Below, one piece after another: positions 35,296 to 41,565 of a stretch of 64,000 nt of DNA. Origin of the DNA: Symbiodinium natans (lineage: Eukaryota > Sar > Dinophyceae > Suessiales > Symbiodiniaceae); the NCBI GenBank assembly GCA_905221605.1, contig CAJNDS010000374.1, positions 90,902 to 154,901 of the forward strand, in the 5' to 3' direction. Numbering within the stretch: the stretch's first letter is position 1; the number at the start of each line of letters is the position of its first letter. A program made the translations under genes and the position numbers. The notes under the pieces were generated by a model that did no database searches, had not been told where the DNA came from, and saw only the letters and a list, made by a program, of their open reading frames with translations.

Positions 35296-37293
35296 GAGAG
35301 AGAGCTGAGAGAGAAGAGAGAGAGAGAGAGAGCTGAGAGAGAAGAGAGAGAGCGAGAGAGAGCGAGAGAGAGAGAGACATAGAGAGAAAGAAGGGGAGAG
35401 AGAAAAACACAACAAAGAGGGATACGTAGAAGGAGAGGCAAAGAAATAGACGTTAGTTCAGACAACGCAGCCGAAGTGTGTTTGCAGGGGGTGATATCAG
35501 GTTAGGGGTACCCCGAAGAAGAGGGAGAGAAAGAGGAAACACGAGGGAGAGAAGAGGGAGAGAAAGAGTTGAAGAGATGATTGGGCACTGGCAGAGAGTA
35601 TCGCGGGCAGCCCGGAGACCTCGAGCGAGGTGACGGGGGTCGTCCTCGATCTTAAGCCCCGCCAGAGAAGAAGAGGAAGAAGAGGAAGAAGAGGAAGAAG
35701 AGGAAGAAGAGGAAGAAGAGGAAGAAGAGGAAGAAGAGGAGGTAGAGGAGGTAGAGGAGGTAGAGAGCTTCAAATATGGGGGGGGGGGGGGGGGGGAGCT
35801 TCTTCGTGGATAATCAAAGCCCAGGGCTCGTTTTAACAGCTGAGCTTCTTTTTTGAAGACTCCCATCCTGGGCTGTGCAGCGCTGCGCGGAGTGAGGACC
35901 TGCGTGTATCTGCGTGTGTGAGCTCCACAGAGAGAAGAAAGGTGACCGAGTGAGATTGCCAGAATGAGTGAAGCACAAGGCGAGACCCACGAAAGAGGAA
36001 AGGTCGGCGAAACAAAAGAAAGGGACTAAGGGACATGAAGAAGCATGAAGAAAGCGACCCCTCAGAAGAGCTGCGGTGTGAATGCGCGTGTAGAAGGTGG
36101 ATGGCCTATGCATGCCAGATGCATCTATGCATTTGCACATCCAGCGTGCTTTCGCCCTGCGTCAGAAGACACGACGTTCACGACATAAGTGGTGATAGTG
36201 GCGAAAGTGGTGATCGTGTGGCGATCACTAGAAGTGGATCTTGAGCCGAGCTCTGACACTCTGAGGTTGTCCCCCAAGGCTCGGACCAGGGCTTCACCAA
36301 CAAGCTGATCAAGCAGCACCGAGGTGCTGATCTGAGAACGTTCAGAACAGCAAACTCAGAAAATCTACAGCCGTTTGTGCCGTTTGTGCAATTTTGTGTT
36401 CTTTTCAATTGGCTCCCTTGTGTCTTCCAGCCTTGCAAATGACGCGCGTGTTCCAACACATCTGACACAGAGGTCACCGGCGCTTTGACGAGATCAAGAC
36501 GAAGCCCTCGTGGTGCTGCGCCGAGAGACTGCTCCATTTGTTTCACAGGAAGTTTCACAGTCAAGGGAAGTGCTTGTCAGCAAAGGTTTGTGATCAAGCA
36601 CTTCGCCGGCCCCGTGAGCTACTGCTGCTCGGCATTCGTGCAATCTTATCTCTTGCCCTGCAGAGCAACTCCGCGGAGTCCATACCGGAGCAGGTTCCGA
36701 TGGCTTCCTGGACAAAAACAAAGATCAGCTCAGCAATGTCGGGATCTGAGATTTGTCCTTCAGATTCAGCCTCTAACAAACTCCATACCTTGTCAGTGCC
36801 ACAGGACCTCATCGAGTGCATGGGGGCCAGCACGAATGAGTTCATTGTGAAGCTTTTCAGACAGGCGCGAGCCTCAACATGCCGATGCCGCTTCACGTAG
36901 CTACGTAGCTGCAGTTTGGATGTGCAAAACGTAGGACGTGAAGTACGGGGAGGTGCTGAACAAGGCGCATTCTTAGGGTTGCTCGCTGTTTGACTCAGCT
37001 TGCAGTCTCCACATCGAAGCCCGCAAACCTCAGGACGAGTCTTCAGACACTGGGGCGGGCAAGAAGAAGAAGAAGTACACGGCCTCCTGCTTGCAATGCC
37101 TTTGCTGCTTAAGCTGCGGTCTCGTGCATGGCATAGTACCAGTGTCGTGCCTTGTTGCAGGTGTCCTCGGAGTTCAAGGCGCCGCGACTGTCGCGGTCCC
37201 GAGGTTGGTTGCCAACTGGTTGCTGCAGTTGCGCAGGATCAGCTCGCCTCACTGATGGATATCGTTGACTTGACGGAGCCCCACTTCGTGCGC
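16129..37293 (+). CDS. Myosin heavy chain, motor-domain gene in about 36 small exons (3' part missing)
   Basis: An actin-based motor ATPase. In-order exons on the plus strand give the whole myosin signature: LTHLHEPA, DKIYTFTGPILIA, NPFKSIPGLYD, ATYRGICDRRKS, the P-loop GESGAGKTETTKFVM, switch I NDNSSRFGK, LCGARIQTYLLEK, GERNYHLFYE, DVDDVEMFER, VLHLGNVKF, switch II spanning LDIFG and FECFKMNSFEQL, CINFTNERLQQFF, IEWDPLDFPDNQ, FAILDEEC, FVIKHFAGP, a Lys-rich loop 2 (GAGKKKKKYT) and LTEPHFVR. Exons are mostly 20-75 bases; introns run from under 100 bases to 10.8 kb and are filled with repeats and a retrotransposon. Donors include GTGCCT, GTGACC, GTAAGT and an apparent GC donor after exon GPILIA. 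The coordinates cover the span from first to last recognised exon. A few expected exons (for example between IPGLYD and HVFNTS) were not placed. The converter, IQ motifs and tail are not found before or after the TG tract at 37.4 kb. Myosin class cannot be assigned by eye. Confidence 0.88.
16450..16479 (+). CDS. Myosin exon SEGLSVLDDL
   Basis: SVLDDL matches the DDL that precedes T-x-L-x-E-P in myosin motors. Its last codon CTG is repeated at the start of the next exon, so the exact junction is ambiguous. Confidence 0.65.
16579..16602 (+). CDS. Myosin exon LTHLHEPA
   Basis: Completes the conserved DDL-T-x-L-x-E-P-A-V-L strand. Acceptor GTGCCAG, donor GTGCCT. Confidence 0.85.
16709..16779 (+). 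CDS. Myosin exon VLSSLQNRFDIDKIYTFTGP...
   Basis: Continues HEPA-VL and reaches IYTFTGPILIA, a hallmark of the motor N-terminal subdomain. The next base pairs (GCCGGG) and the following exon start imply a GC-type donor or a one-base ambiguity. Confidence 0.95.
16801..16924. repeat. 12-bp minisatellite GTGAGCGATGTG in a myosin intron
   Basis: About six exact units followed by diverged ones (GGGGGGAGCGAT), ending just before the NPFK exon. It fills most of this intron. Confidence 0.9.
16934..16970 (+). CDS. Myosin exon LNPFKSIPGLYD
   Basis: Matches the A-V-N-P-[FY]-K-x-I-P-x-LY motif that follows GPILIA in all myosins. Confidence 0.95.
17257..17317 (+). CDS. Myosin exon HVFNTSNATYRGICDRRKSQ
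   Basis: Matches the PH-x-F-x-x-[SA]-x-x-A-[YF] helix and its R-K-S-Q extension just before the P-loop. Acceptor CGCTAG. Confidence 0.92.
17389..17449 (+). CDS. Myosin P-loop exon
   Basis: Reads TVLISGESGAGKTETTKFVM. GESGAGKT is the myosin-specific Walker A loop that binds ATP phosphate, with the Lys and Thr in place. Acceptor GTCAG. Confidence 0.98.
17944..17980 (+). CDS. Myosin exon KFLAMAGAADGQ
   Basis: Helix following the P-loop (K-x-x-x-x-[YF]-LA). Donor GTGACC. Confidence 0.8.
18110..18174 (+). CDS. Myosin exon VEKQVLESNPLLEAFGNART
   Basis: The E-x-Q-[IV]-L-x-[ST]-NP-[IL]-LEAFGNA-[KR]-T helix, nearly identical to typical myosins. Confidence 0.97.
18242..18269 (+). CDS. Myosin switch I exon NDNSSRFGK
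   Basis: The N-x-N-S-S-R-F-G-K switch I, which senses the gamma phosphate, is complete and unmutated. Confidence 0.97.
18331..18349 (+). CDS. Myosin micro-exon FIELQF
   Basis: A 19-base exon giving the [FY]-I-E-[IL]-x-F strand after switch I; acceptor GTCCAG. Confidence 0.75.
18528..18578 (+). CDS. Myosin exon RLCGARIQTYLLEK
   Basis: Matches G-x-[IL]-x-GA-x-I-x-TYLLEKSR. The 5' edge is uncertain. Confidence 0.92.
18630..18683 (+). CDS. Myosin exon VRVCDQQEGERNYHLFYE
   Basis: Matches R-V-x-x-Q-x-x-GERN-[YF]-H-x-FYQ. Acceptor ACGCAG, donor GTGCCG. The following intron is about 10.8 kb and holds the satellite and LTR element. Confidence 0.95.
19060..19797. repeat. AT-rich degenerate repeat field, left block
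   Basis: AATAGGAATCCTATT, AAAATGAAGAGAAATCCTA and TAAGAACCCTATTGCAAATTAATA-like words recur with roughly 30-60-base spacing. The same words occur at 23181-23770 on the other side of the GC-rich array, so the two blocks appear to be one field split by an insertion or expansion. Confidence 0.85.
19905..22960. repeat. 48-bp GC-rich satellite array with gag-like islands
   Basis: Dozens of copies of a 48-base unit centred on GGTGCTGCTGGCTGGTGCTG and TTGCTACTTGGGTGCCCTGC. The period divides by three, so frames stay open; one plus frame reads LVLLAGAACYLGALLG and the minus strand reads AGHPSSKQHQPAAPGP. Variant units make a higher-order repeat of about 459 bases (GCAGCTGGATGCC at about 20170 and 20629). 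Three islands (about 20973-21078, 21800-21938, 22418-22540) break the array and carry CACAGGTGCNACAGGTGCAA, which matches the gag gene of the nearby LTR element. I do not regard the 517- to 745-codon ORFs as proteins. Confidence 0.93.
23181..23770. repeat. AT-rich degenerate repeat field, right block
   Basis: Same family of AATAGGAATCC and CCTACTAAAATGAATAGGAA words as the left block. It begins directly after an (ACTC)n run at about 23153-23180. Confidence 0.85.
23771..24335. other. No gene; inverted repeat and homopolymer runs
   Basis: TTTTGCCTCG near 23981 and CGAGGCAAAA near 24024 are exact reverse complements, and the CGAGGCAAAACC word occurs again near 23903. Runs of C (about 24060-24079) and of G then C (about 24245-24294) follow. 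No coding signal. Confidence 0.6.
24336..24590. repeat. Tandem, internally inverted repeat ending in a perfect palindrome
   Basis: Two units of about 90 bases each contain GATTCAACCTGAATCGGG, an AACCAAGAACCAAGAATTCC-like arm and its inverse GGAATCTTGGTTCTTGGTT, so each unit can fold. The end, 24548-24586, is a perfect 18-base inverted repeat (CCGATTCAACCTGAATCG and its complement) with a 3-base spacer. Confidence 0.88.
24591..25198. other. Decayed telomere-like sequence before the LTR element
   Basis: CCCTAAA-like words (CGCTAAACCCTAAAG, CCCTAAATCC, CCTAACCCTA) recur, ending in CAACCCTAAACCCTAAG, which is the left flank of the LTR element. No gene recognised. Confidence 0.65.
25199..25479 (+). 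repeat. 5' LTR (281 bp)
   Basis: Begins TGTTGAAGCGTAGTACCTGC and ends ACCTCAGCA. It carries a TATA-like ACGTATATAGG near 25302. The gag ATG at 25406 lies inside this LTR, so the 3' LTR carries the same start codon plus 24 codons. Differs from the 3' LTR near 25370 (T/C) and near 25437 (G/C). Confidence 0.97.
25406..28322 (+). pseudogene. gag polyprotein of the LTR element, split by a frameshift
   Basis: The first frame (25406-27646) starts in the LTR. It is Pro/Gln/Ala-rich to about residue 580, with a coiled-coil-like stretch near residues 305-370 (EVARQLAVLDQRATARELEI) and repeated Q-V-P motifs near residues 455-500. It then enters the capsid-like domain with DFQDWLQLVGGLMGDLS and SSPIERLRIQP. 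Near 27560-27600 the sensible reading moves to another frame (ALRAWGRWYQRCVDCGMNLP), which runs to 28322. That part ends with a CCCH finger (GCKFGPKCRYQH) and a CCHC knuckle (CLSCGSEAHRARDC), nucleic-acid-binding motifs of gag nucleocapsids. The shift could be a one-base mutation or a programmed frameshift; a mutation is more likely because both halves are gag. The domain pattern is that of dinoflagellate copia-like gag proteins. Confidence 0.85.
25480..25494 (+). promoter_or_regulatory. Primer-binding site for half initiator tRNA-Met
   Basis: GGTTATGAGCCCAAC follows the LTR with no gap. The reverse complement of the eukaryotic initiator tRNA-Met anticodon arm contains GGTTATGGGCCCAGC, so 13 of 15 positions match. 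Drosophila copia is known to prime from a cleaved 5' half of this tRNA; the same mechanism is inferred here. The site is also read as gag codons Q-V-M-S-P-T. Confidence 0.8.
28512..28532 (+). promoter_or_regulatory. Polypurine tract of the LTR element
   Basis: GGCGAAGGAGCGAAGGAGGAG, purines apart from two C, abuts the 3' LTR, the position where plus-strand synthesis is primed in LTR elements. Confidence 0.8.
28533..28813 (+). repeat. 3' LTR (281 bp)
   Basis: Same length and ends as the 5' LTR. Ends ACCTCAGCA followed by the CTAAG target duplication and then CCCTAAA repeats. Confidence 0.97.
28819..28846. repeat. Interstitial telomeric repeat at the LTR insertion site
   Basis: Four consecutive CCTAAAC-type units. 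Removing the LTR element would join them to AACCCTAAACCCTAAG on the left, so the element inserted within a telomere-like tract. Confidence 0.93.
28851..29471. other. Intron remainder with diverged duplicate
   Basis: Two similar blocks (about 28905-29080 and 29085-29250) share CAGGAATG/GAATAGG, ATTCCTAAA, TTGAAAGT, GTCTGGGCTTTAG and GCGAAATGC-TT-AGTG words at about 180-base spacing. The rest is unique sequence before the next myosin exon. Confidence 0.6.
29472..29526 (+). CDS. Myosin exon ACAAALATSGDYAPLEI
   Basis: First coding segment after the large intron; acceptor GAGACAG. It sits where the variable loop after FYE/FYQ is expected, so homology rests on position and reading frame. Confidence 0.6.
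29912..29960 (+). CDS. Myosin exon EGFSELTNFAYLTRSS
   Basis: F-x-YL-x-x-S matches the FRYLNQSGC region. The donor GTAAGT is canonical and splits the following codon. Confidence 0.85.
30069..30110 (+). CDS. Myosin exon KDVDDVEMFER
   Basis: Matches the D-D-x-x-x-F-x-x-T/R helix typical of myosins; acceptor TTGCAG. Confidence 0.9.
30226..30258 (+). CDS. Myosin exon AMQTIGIPHDQ
   Basis: A-M-x-x-[IVL]-G-[IF] segment; donor GTGACG. Confidence 0.88.
30324..30353 (+). CDS. Myosin exon VTQILRMVAA
   Basis: 30-base exon leading in frame into VLHLGN. Acceptor GGTCAG. Confidence 0.85.
30376..30446. repeat. (GA)n tract in a myosin intron
   Basis: About 60 bases of pure GA alternation in the intron between VTQILRMVAA and VLHLGN. 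The minus-strand Ser/Leu ORF is an artefact. Confidence 0.95.
30608..30660 (+). CDS. Myosin exon VLHLGNVKFDAPPNNSEG
   Basis: The ILHLGN-[IV]-x-F motif is complete. Acceptor GCTCAG. Confidence 0.97.
30890..31115. repeat. Polypyrimidine (TC)n tract in a myosin intron
   Basis: CTCTTCCCTCCT-type sequence, then (CT)n at about 31029-31062, then CTCGCT repeats directly before the next acceptor. It may act as an oversized polypyrimidine tract. Confidence 0.9.
31125..31180 (+). CDS. Myosin exon EEMASKLLGVDRKSLECL
   Basis: A-x-LLG-[VI]-x-x-x-x-L-x-x-x-L helix after the LHLGN strand. Confidence 0.9.
31273..31318 (+). CDS. Myosin exon TRVTRSEKIRSPVNV
   Basis: T-R-x-[ILV]-x-x-x-x-E-x-[IVY]-x-x-P segment preceding RDALAKAVY. 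Confidence 0.8.
31415..31460 (+). CDS. Myosin exon DALAKAVYGIVFNFI
   Basis: RDALAK-x-[IV]-Y-x-x-[LV]-F-x-x-[IL]-V helix, clear myosin signature. Acceptor AACAG. Confidence 0.95.
31524..31541 (+). CDS. Possible myosin micro-exon STNMSI
   Basis: IN-x-SI-like sequence in the right order between FNFI and LDIFG. Only six residues, so support is weak. Confidence 0.45.
31635..31654 (+). CDS. Myosin switch II micro-exon, first part (VLDIFG)
   Basis: A 20-base exon gives G-V-L-D-I-F-G. Switch II D-I-x-G-F-E is split across this exon and the next. Confidence 0.85.
31711..31748 (+). CDS. Myosin switch II exon, second part (FECFKMNSFEQL)
   Basis: Completes LDIFGFE and gives N-S-F-E-Q-L. Acceptor ACCGAG, donor GTACTT. 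Confidence 0.95.
32021..32090 (+). CDS. Myosin relay exon, CINFTNERLQQFF to FKLEE
   Basis: LCINF-TNE-[RK]-LQQ-F-F is the relay helix and one of the most conserved myosin stretches. Acceptor CCGTAG. The following intron (32091-33340) is 1.25 kb with no other gene seen. Confidence 0.98.
33341..33406 (+). CDS. Myosin exon YDREGIEWDPLDFPDNQDT
   Basis: E-Q-x-x-Y-x-x-E-x-I-x-W-x-x-[IL]-x-F-x-DNQ, the segment after the relay helix. Acceptor TTCCAG. Confidence 0.97.
33571..34440. repeat. 870-bp polypurine tract
   Basis: The plus strand is almost pure purine: GAAAGAAGGAAA, then an 8-base GAAGAAAT array (about 33700-33930), GAAGAAAG arrays, AAAAGGAAGA arrays and GGAAGGAACA. It fills a myosin intron. 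Minus-strand ORFs of Phe, Ser and Leu up to 366 codons are artefacts. Confidence 0.97.
34485..34522. repeat. Poly-C run of 38 bases
   Basis: Uninterrupted C from 34485 to 34522, in the same intron as the polypurine tract. Confidence 0.95.
35154..35198 (+). CDS. Myosin exon IEGTGVFAILDEECA
   Basis: Matches [LI]-IE-x-x-x-G-[IV]-[FL]-x-x-LDEEC after DNQ. The acceptor is not obvious. Confidence 0.93.
35229..35410. repeat. (GA)n tract in a myosin intron
   Basis: GAGAGA interrupted by CTGAGA and CGAGA. Minus-strand Ser/Leu ORFs here are artefacts. Confidence 0.93.
35664..35797. repeat. GAAGAG repeat and poly-G run
   Basis: About fifteen GAAGAGGAA or GGTAGAGGA units followed, after a 15-base interruption, by about 20 G at about 35778-35797. 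Confidence 0.9.
36266..36322 (+). CDS. Myosin exon VPQGSDQGFTNKLIKQHR
   Basis: P-x-[GA]-[ST]-D-x-x-[FL]-x-x-KL segment. Acceptor CTGAG, donor GTGCTG. Confidence 0.9.
36481..36516 (+). CDS. Probable myosin exon RFDEIKTKPSWC
   Basis: Located between the KL-x-x-x-H exon and FVIKHFAGP. Position fits the loop before F-x-[IV]-x-H; the sequence itself is variable in the family. Confidence 0.6.
36585..36612 (+). CDS. Myosin exon FVIKHFAGP
   Basis: F-x-[IV]-x-H-[FY]-AG-x-V-x-Y strand, clear. Confidence 0.95.
36693..36737 (+). CDS. Myosin exon DGFLDKNKDQLSN
   Basis: G-[FW]-L-[DE]-KN-[KR]-D-x-L-x-x segment, clear. Confidence 0.95.
36805..36859 (+). CDS. Myosin exon DLIECMGASTNEFIVKLF
   Basis: D-L-x-x-x-[ML]-x-x-S-x-x-x-[FL]-[IV]-x-x-LF helix before loop 2. 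Acceptor CCACAG. Confidence 0.93.
37007..37081 (+). CDS. Myosin loop 2 exon with Lys cluster
   Basis: Reads EARKPQDESSDTGAGKKKKK then YT. A Lys-rich loop at this place is the actin-binding loop 2. Confidence 0.85.
37161..37178 (+). CDS. Myosin micro-exon VSSEFK
   Basis: 18-base exon matching T-V-[SG]-x-x-[FY]-[KR] after loop 2. Acceptor GTTGCAG. Confidence 0.8.
37237..37293 (+). CDS. Last recognised myosin exon, DQLASLMDIVDLTEPHFVR
   Basis: [EQ]-QL-x-x-LM-x-x-[IL]-x-x-T-x-PH-[FY]-[VI]-R. The expected CIKPN sequence and everything after it are not seen; within 100 bases the TG tract begins. Confidence 0.95.
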
Positions 37294-37390
37294 CAGGGGC
37301 TTCAGCTCGTTTCTAACGATGAAGTGCTCAAAAGCCATGCTCAAAAGGGTTCTGGCCCTGTGTCGGAGTCCGGTGTCAGGGTCTGATATA

Positions 37391-37833
<443 letters not shown>

Positions 37834-38790
37834 GTGTCACACCACTGTACATGCGGGTTCGAGAGCAAGCGCCGATTTTGTGATCAAAGCAAAGCAGGCA
37901 CCGATATTGTGGTCAAAACAAAGCAGGGGGCAGGAGCGCTCCATGACAATCTCCTGCCAACGAAGACATTCCCACAGAGCTTTGCAACGTACCTGCAAAA
38001 AGTCCCGGGCCCCTTGTGGCGGGACAGATCAGCAAAATGGAATGGGCCCCTGTGGCATTCCAGATGAGATCTTTTGCAGGTTTTTCAGGTTTGCAGCAGT
38101 TTCAAGTGTGGGGCGATTGTGGAGCATGACCTTTGGAACAAGACATTTATGGAGCATGGTCTTTTTGGAGCACGGCACGTGAACATTCCGAATCAATCGC
38201 AACATGGCAGCTTTGGGCTTGGTATTTGACAATTTGGCCGTTGAGCATGATTCTTGAATTCTTTGACATGTGAACACGACATGAAGACCTTGAGCATTAG
38301 CATGATGTGGTCGCTCATATAACACACCATTCGTCACCCTCTACTCCATGATCACGGCGTTTGTCTTCACCTTCCTGATCGAGCATGCCCTTCTCCGGAG
38401 CATCATCACCCACCAGTACATGTGGAACACTAAAACAGTCAGTGTGGTATACAGCCAGCCCGCCCTTGCCACGGGCAGCGGGTGTAGGCGGAGCGTTGCT
38501 CCTACACATGAATGACATCCTACGCTAGTCCTCGCCTGGTGAGGAGCGTAGAGAATCTCAAAACTGGAAGTCGCCTGGCGTGTGACAATCAAAAGTGCTT
38601 GATCCATTTTCGCCCTAGTAACATGAAGGCTTCACTACATGCGAACGCCGCCGATGCTAAGTGAAGGTCTGTTAAGACCAATGTCCCTAGATATGTCAAT
38701 CGCCTACAAGCCACCGGAGAGATCAGCAACTTTTTCTTTTGTTTTTCTTCGCTGCTATAATGCTTTGTTAGTGATAGTAGTGTACAATAC
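37834..38790. repeat. 1-kb dispersed repeat, copy A
   Basis: Starts CACACCACTGTACATGCGGG after the TG tract and shares, in the same order, these blocks with copy B: GCAGGGGGCAGGAGC; GGAGCATG-rich DNA; GATTGAGCATG/GATCGAGCATG with CTTCTCC; ATGTGGAACACTAAAACA; TATACAGCCAGCCCGCCCT; a GGGTGTAGG-GGAGC run; and CTAGTAACATG. A short frame reads MWNTKTVSVVYSQPALATG, similar in copy B. Function unknown. Confidence 0.85.
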
Positions 38791-39362
38791 GCTTCGGTTT
38801 TCCTCTCCCGTTGTCTTTTTCAGTTTTCCTCGCCTCCCTTCTGCCGCCCCTCCCTTCTCGCCCTGGTTGTTCCTTTTCTCCCCCTCCTCTCCCTTTTCTC
38901 CCCTCTTGTCTCTGTTCGTTCCTCCTCCTTGGGAAATGTTCTTTACGTTTTGCGGCTTGAGTTTATTAGAGCTTGGCGGGGATCCCGCTGCCCAGCAACC
39001 TGCAGACATTGACGCTCTGGCCTTTGTTTTAACCAGAGCTTGGAGGGGATCCAGCTGCCCAACGCCCGCAGCAGTTGGGCTCTGCCGAGCAGCCGCCGCA
39101 GTTCGATGACGCCGGCTACTACCAGGGACCGCTGCCCCTGCCCCGGCCGCAGGCTTCAAAACTGCGAGGCAAAATTGCGTCACGACGCCACTGCGGGGAC
39201 GCAGGCCTGGCCGCCGCGTATGTGCCAGTGGCTGGCGCACCTTCTGATGGGCACCCTGCTGGACTCAGGTGCTACGACTCCTTTCGGAAGGGGGACTGAG
39301 CCGCAGCAGGGAGGGGTGTCGCAGCAGAGCTACGCCCCCGGAGACGCCGCCCTATCCGCTGA
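38791..39362. other. Sequence between repeat copy A and the RT relic
   Basis: Pyrimidine-rich to about 38940, then GC-rich coding-like sequence (GGDPAAQQPADIDAL; SAEQPPQFDDAGYYQGP) without an uninterrupted frame. It is probably the decayed N-terminal part of the DIRS-like gene. Confidence 0.45.
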
Positions 39363-40927
39363 ATGCTCCGCGCGGCTACAAGGCGAGAGGACGAGCCCAG
39401 GCACTGCTATGTACAGGGCCGCCTCAAGCCCTTCCACGACGGGGGGGGCCTCTGTTCTCCAGGCAGGTGGCCCCTGGAGAAGCGAAGCTATGCCGCGGGA
39501 GAACACTGGGACCAGCTACGTGAGGAGCTACGTTCAGCAGTTCTCCGACGATGCGGATCCGAAAAGGAGCTAAGAAGATCATCCTCCGGGGGCTACGTGC
39601 TAAGCGAAAGTCGGCCTTTTTTGGTGGTGGGCGACATTTCGAAGGCGCATCGCCGCTACAAACACCAAGCTACCGAGCACGGATTCATGGCCTGCCCAAG
39701 TGGAGGAGGAGACGGGGCTAGCGCAGAGTGAGGACCGTCCGGTCTACGTCAACAAGGTGGGGACCTTCGGGCTATCGCCTGCGAGCTACTGGTGGACCAG
39801 GATCGCTGCGTGTGGGATCCGCCTGGTAAAGGGCTACCGCCTGGAGCTCCTCCTGTATGCCGACGACTTAGAAGTGCTAGGCCTGGACGCCAGAGGGAGA
39901 CAGGGCATCCCCATGTGCTACTTGCTGCTGGGGGCCATGGGCTTCCCCTTCAAGTGGGCCAAGACGCGAGGTGGCTTCCGCGTGGAGTGGCTGGCATGGA
40001 GACGGACTATGTGGGCTACAAACTGGGCCTATCGAAGAAAAGGGCCGACTGGCTAGTGGGATGGCTACGAGAAAAGGTGGCCGCCGGAAAGGTGAGTGCG
40101 AAGGAGATGTCCCAAGGGCTAGGCCGGCTGGGGTTTGCCGCTACTGCACTGGACTGGGAGAGACCGTTCTTGGGGCCTCTCCATGCCTGGTCCGCTGCCA
40201 TCCAGGGGAAGCCGGGGCTTCTCACGCTGCCCACTATGCTACGAATCCTCATGGAATGGCTAGCGGGGAAGCTTGGGGGAGGAGAGAGACTCCAGGCTCC
40301 AGAATCCATGAGCTACGATTCCAATGTCCTGTCCTTCTTCACGGACGCTAAAGCCGAGTAGCTTGGATAGGAGGCTTCCTAGAGCTAGTGCCGGGCTGCA
40401 CGGGGCCCTGGTTCTCGCTGGAAGTCACTGAGGCCTGGGCACCGTGGGCGTTTGCTAAGAAGGATCCGAACAAGGTGATCGCCGCCTTGGAGCTCCTGGC
40501 GACCCTGGTCAAGCTATGGGTCCCGTGCAGTGAGGAGAGGAAATCCTCGAGGGAAGCGATACGGGGCTACACAGACAACAAGTCGAATGAGGCCGTTCTG
40601 CGAAAGCTGATGACGACGAAGTTCCCTTCGATTTTGGTCCTCATGGAGCTAGCCGAGGAGCTGGCGGCCAAGAACTGTGAGCTCCAGCTACAGTGGATCA
40701 GAAGGGACCTTAACCAGCTAGCGGACGACTTGACAAATGAGAACTTCGCTAGCTTCGACCCCAAGTTTCGAATAGAGCTTTCGGGGGAAAAGCTAGACTG
40801 GAGAGTTTTGGACAAGCTGCTCGTGCATGCTAAGAGCTACTACGAAGGGCTCGGACTTAGCAAGCGAGCGAAAGGGTCGAAGCCGGGGCGCTTCGCAAAG
40901 AGGACCCGAAAGCTAGATCCCTGGTAG
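39363..40927 (+). pseudogene. DIRS-like reverse transcriptase / RNase H, frameshifted
   Basis: Four frames must be joined to read one protein. Frame one gives GRWPLEKRSYAAGEHWDQLR and RT motif A as VVGDISKAHRRYKHQ. After a shift near 39695 comes YVNKVGTFGLSPASYWW and motif C as LLYADDLEVLG. After a shift near 39995 comes MSQGLGRLGFAATALDWERP and FFTDAKAE. After a shift near 40360 comes an RNase H-like domain, with WAFAKKDPNKVIAALELLA, YTDNKSNEAVLRKL and WIRRDLNQLADDL. The order RT then RNase H, the YADD box and the T-D-N-x-S core are typical of DIRS/Ngaro-like tyrosine-recombinase retroelements. No recombinase gene is seen. The shifts make it a dead copy. Confidence 0.82.
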
Positions 40928-40943
40928 CTCGAAGGGCTACGCG

Positions 40944-41088
40944 GGGGGGACCCGACCCACCGAAGGTGGATCGGCCTCCGAGCTAAGATGTGGGATCAGT
41001 CCACCTCCGAAGGAAAAAGAAGTGGTCCGAGTGCTAGCGGGGAGAGGTAGCGCGAGGTGCCCGAAGACTAGAGGGAGAGCTAGTGCAC
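40944..41088 (+). repeat. Direct repeat B1, 145 bp
   Basis: Starts GGGGGGACCCGACCCACCG just after the RT relic and ends GAGAGCTAGTGCAC. Nearly identical to 41413-41556. Confidence 0.95.
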
Positions 41089-41412
41089 GCACTCGTGAAC
41101 AGCGTGCAGTTTACGACCGTGTGTGCTAGCTCGATTCCTAGAAATAGGCTAAAAACATCGAAGGTGTTTTTAGAGAGGTCTGTTGAGGCTAAAGCCCACC
41201 GAAGGGGTTCTGAGAGATGGGCTAAGAAGCCAACAGGAAGAAGGCTCAGGATTGTAACTGAGCTACCTTTGAAATTGTGGGGTCGCCCCGAGGTGCGGAG
41301 GCGCCGAGAGGGCTAAGTAGAGTCCACATGTAGATATGATGTGGCCGTTTTGGCTAAAGAGACCCCAAAAGATTTGGGGGGGCAATTTCAAAGTGCCCAC
41401 CCAACCCACCCT
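41089..41412. other. Spacer between the direct repeats
   Basis: 324 bases rich in CTAGC and GGCTAA words. It contains ATGTGGCCGTTTTGGCTAAAG at 41339-41359, a weak match to the dinoflagellate spliced leader. No ORF recognised. Confidence 0.5.
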
Positions 41413-41556
41413 GGGGGGACCCGACCCACCGAAGGTGGATCGGCCTCCGAGCTAAGATGTGGGATCAGTCCACCTCCGAAGGAAAAAGAAGTGGTCCGAG
41501 TGCTAGCGGGGAGAGGTAGCACGAGGTGCCCGAAGACTGAGGGAGAGCTAGTGCAC
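41413..41556 (+). repeat. Direct repeat B2, 144 bp
   Basis: Second copy, with a two-base deletion (GACTGAGGG against GACTAGAGGG), a one-base insertion-free body and very few substitutions. Confidence 0.95.
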
Positions 41557-41565
41557 TAGAAGAGA

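Noticed and set aside
37834-38790. Repeat copies A and B as LTRs of one 5-kb element
   Set aside because: No TG...CA ends, target duplication or primer site could be found, and the copies differ considerably in length and sequence; kept as a dispersed repeat instead.
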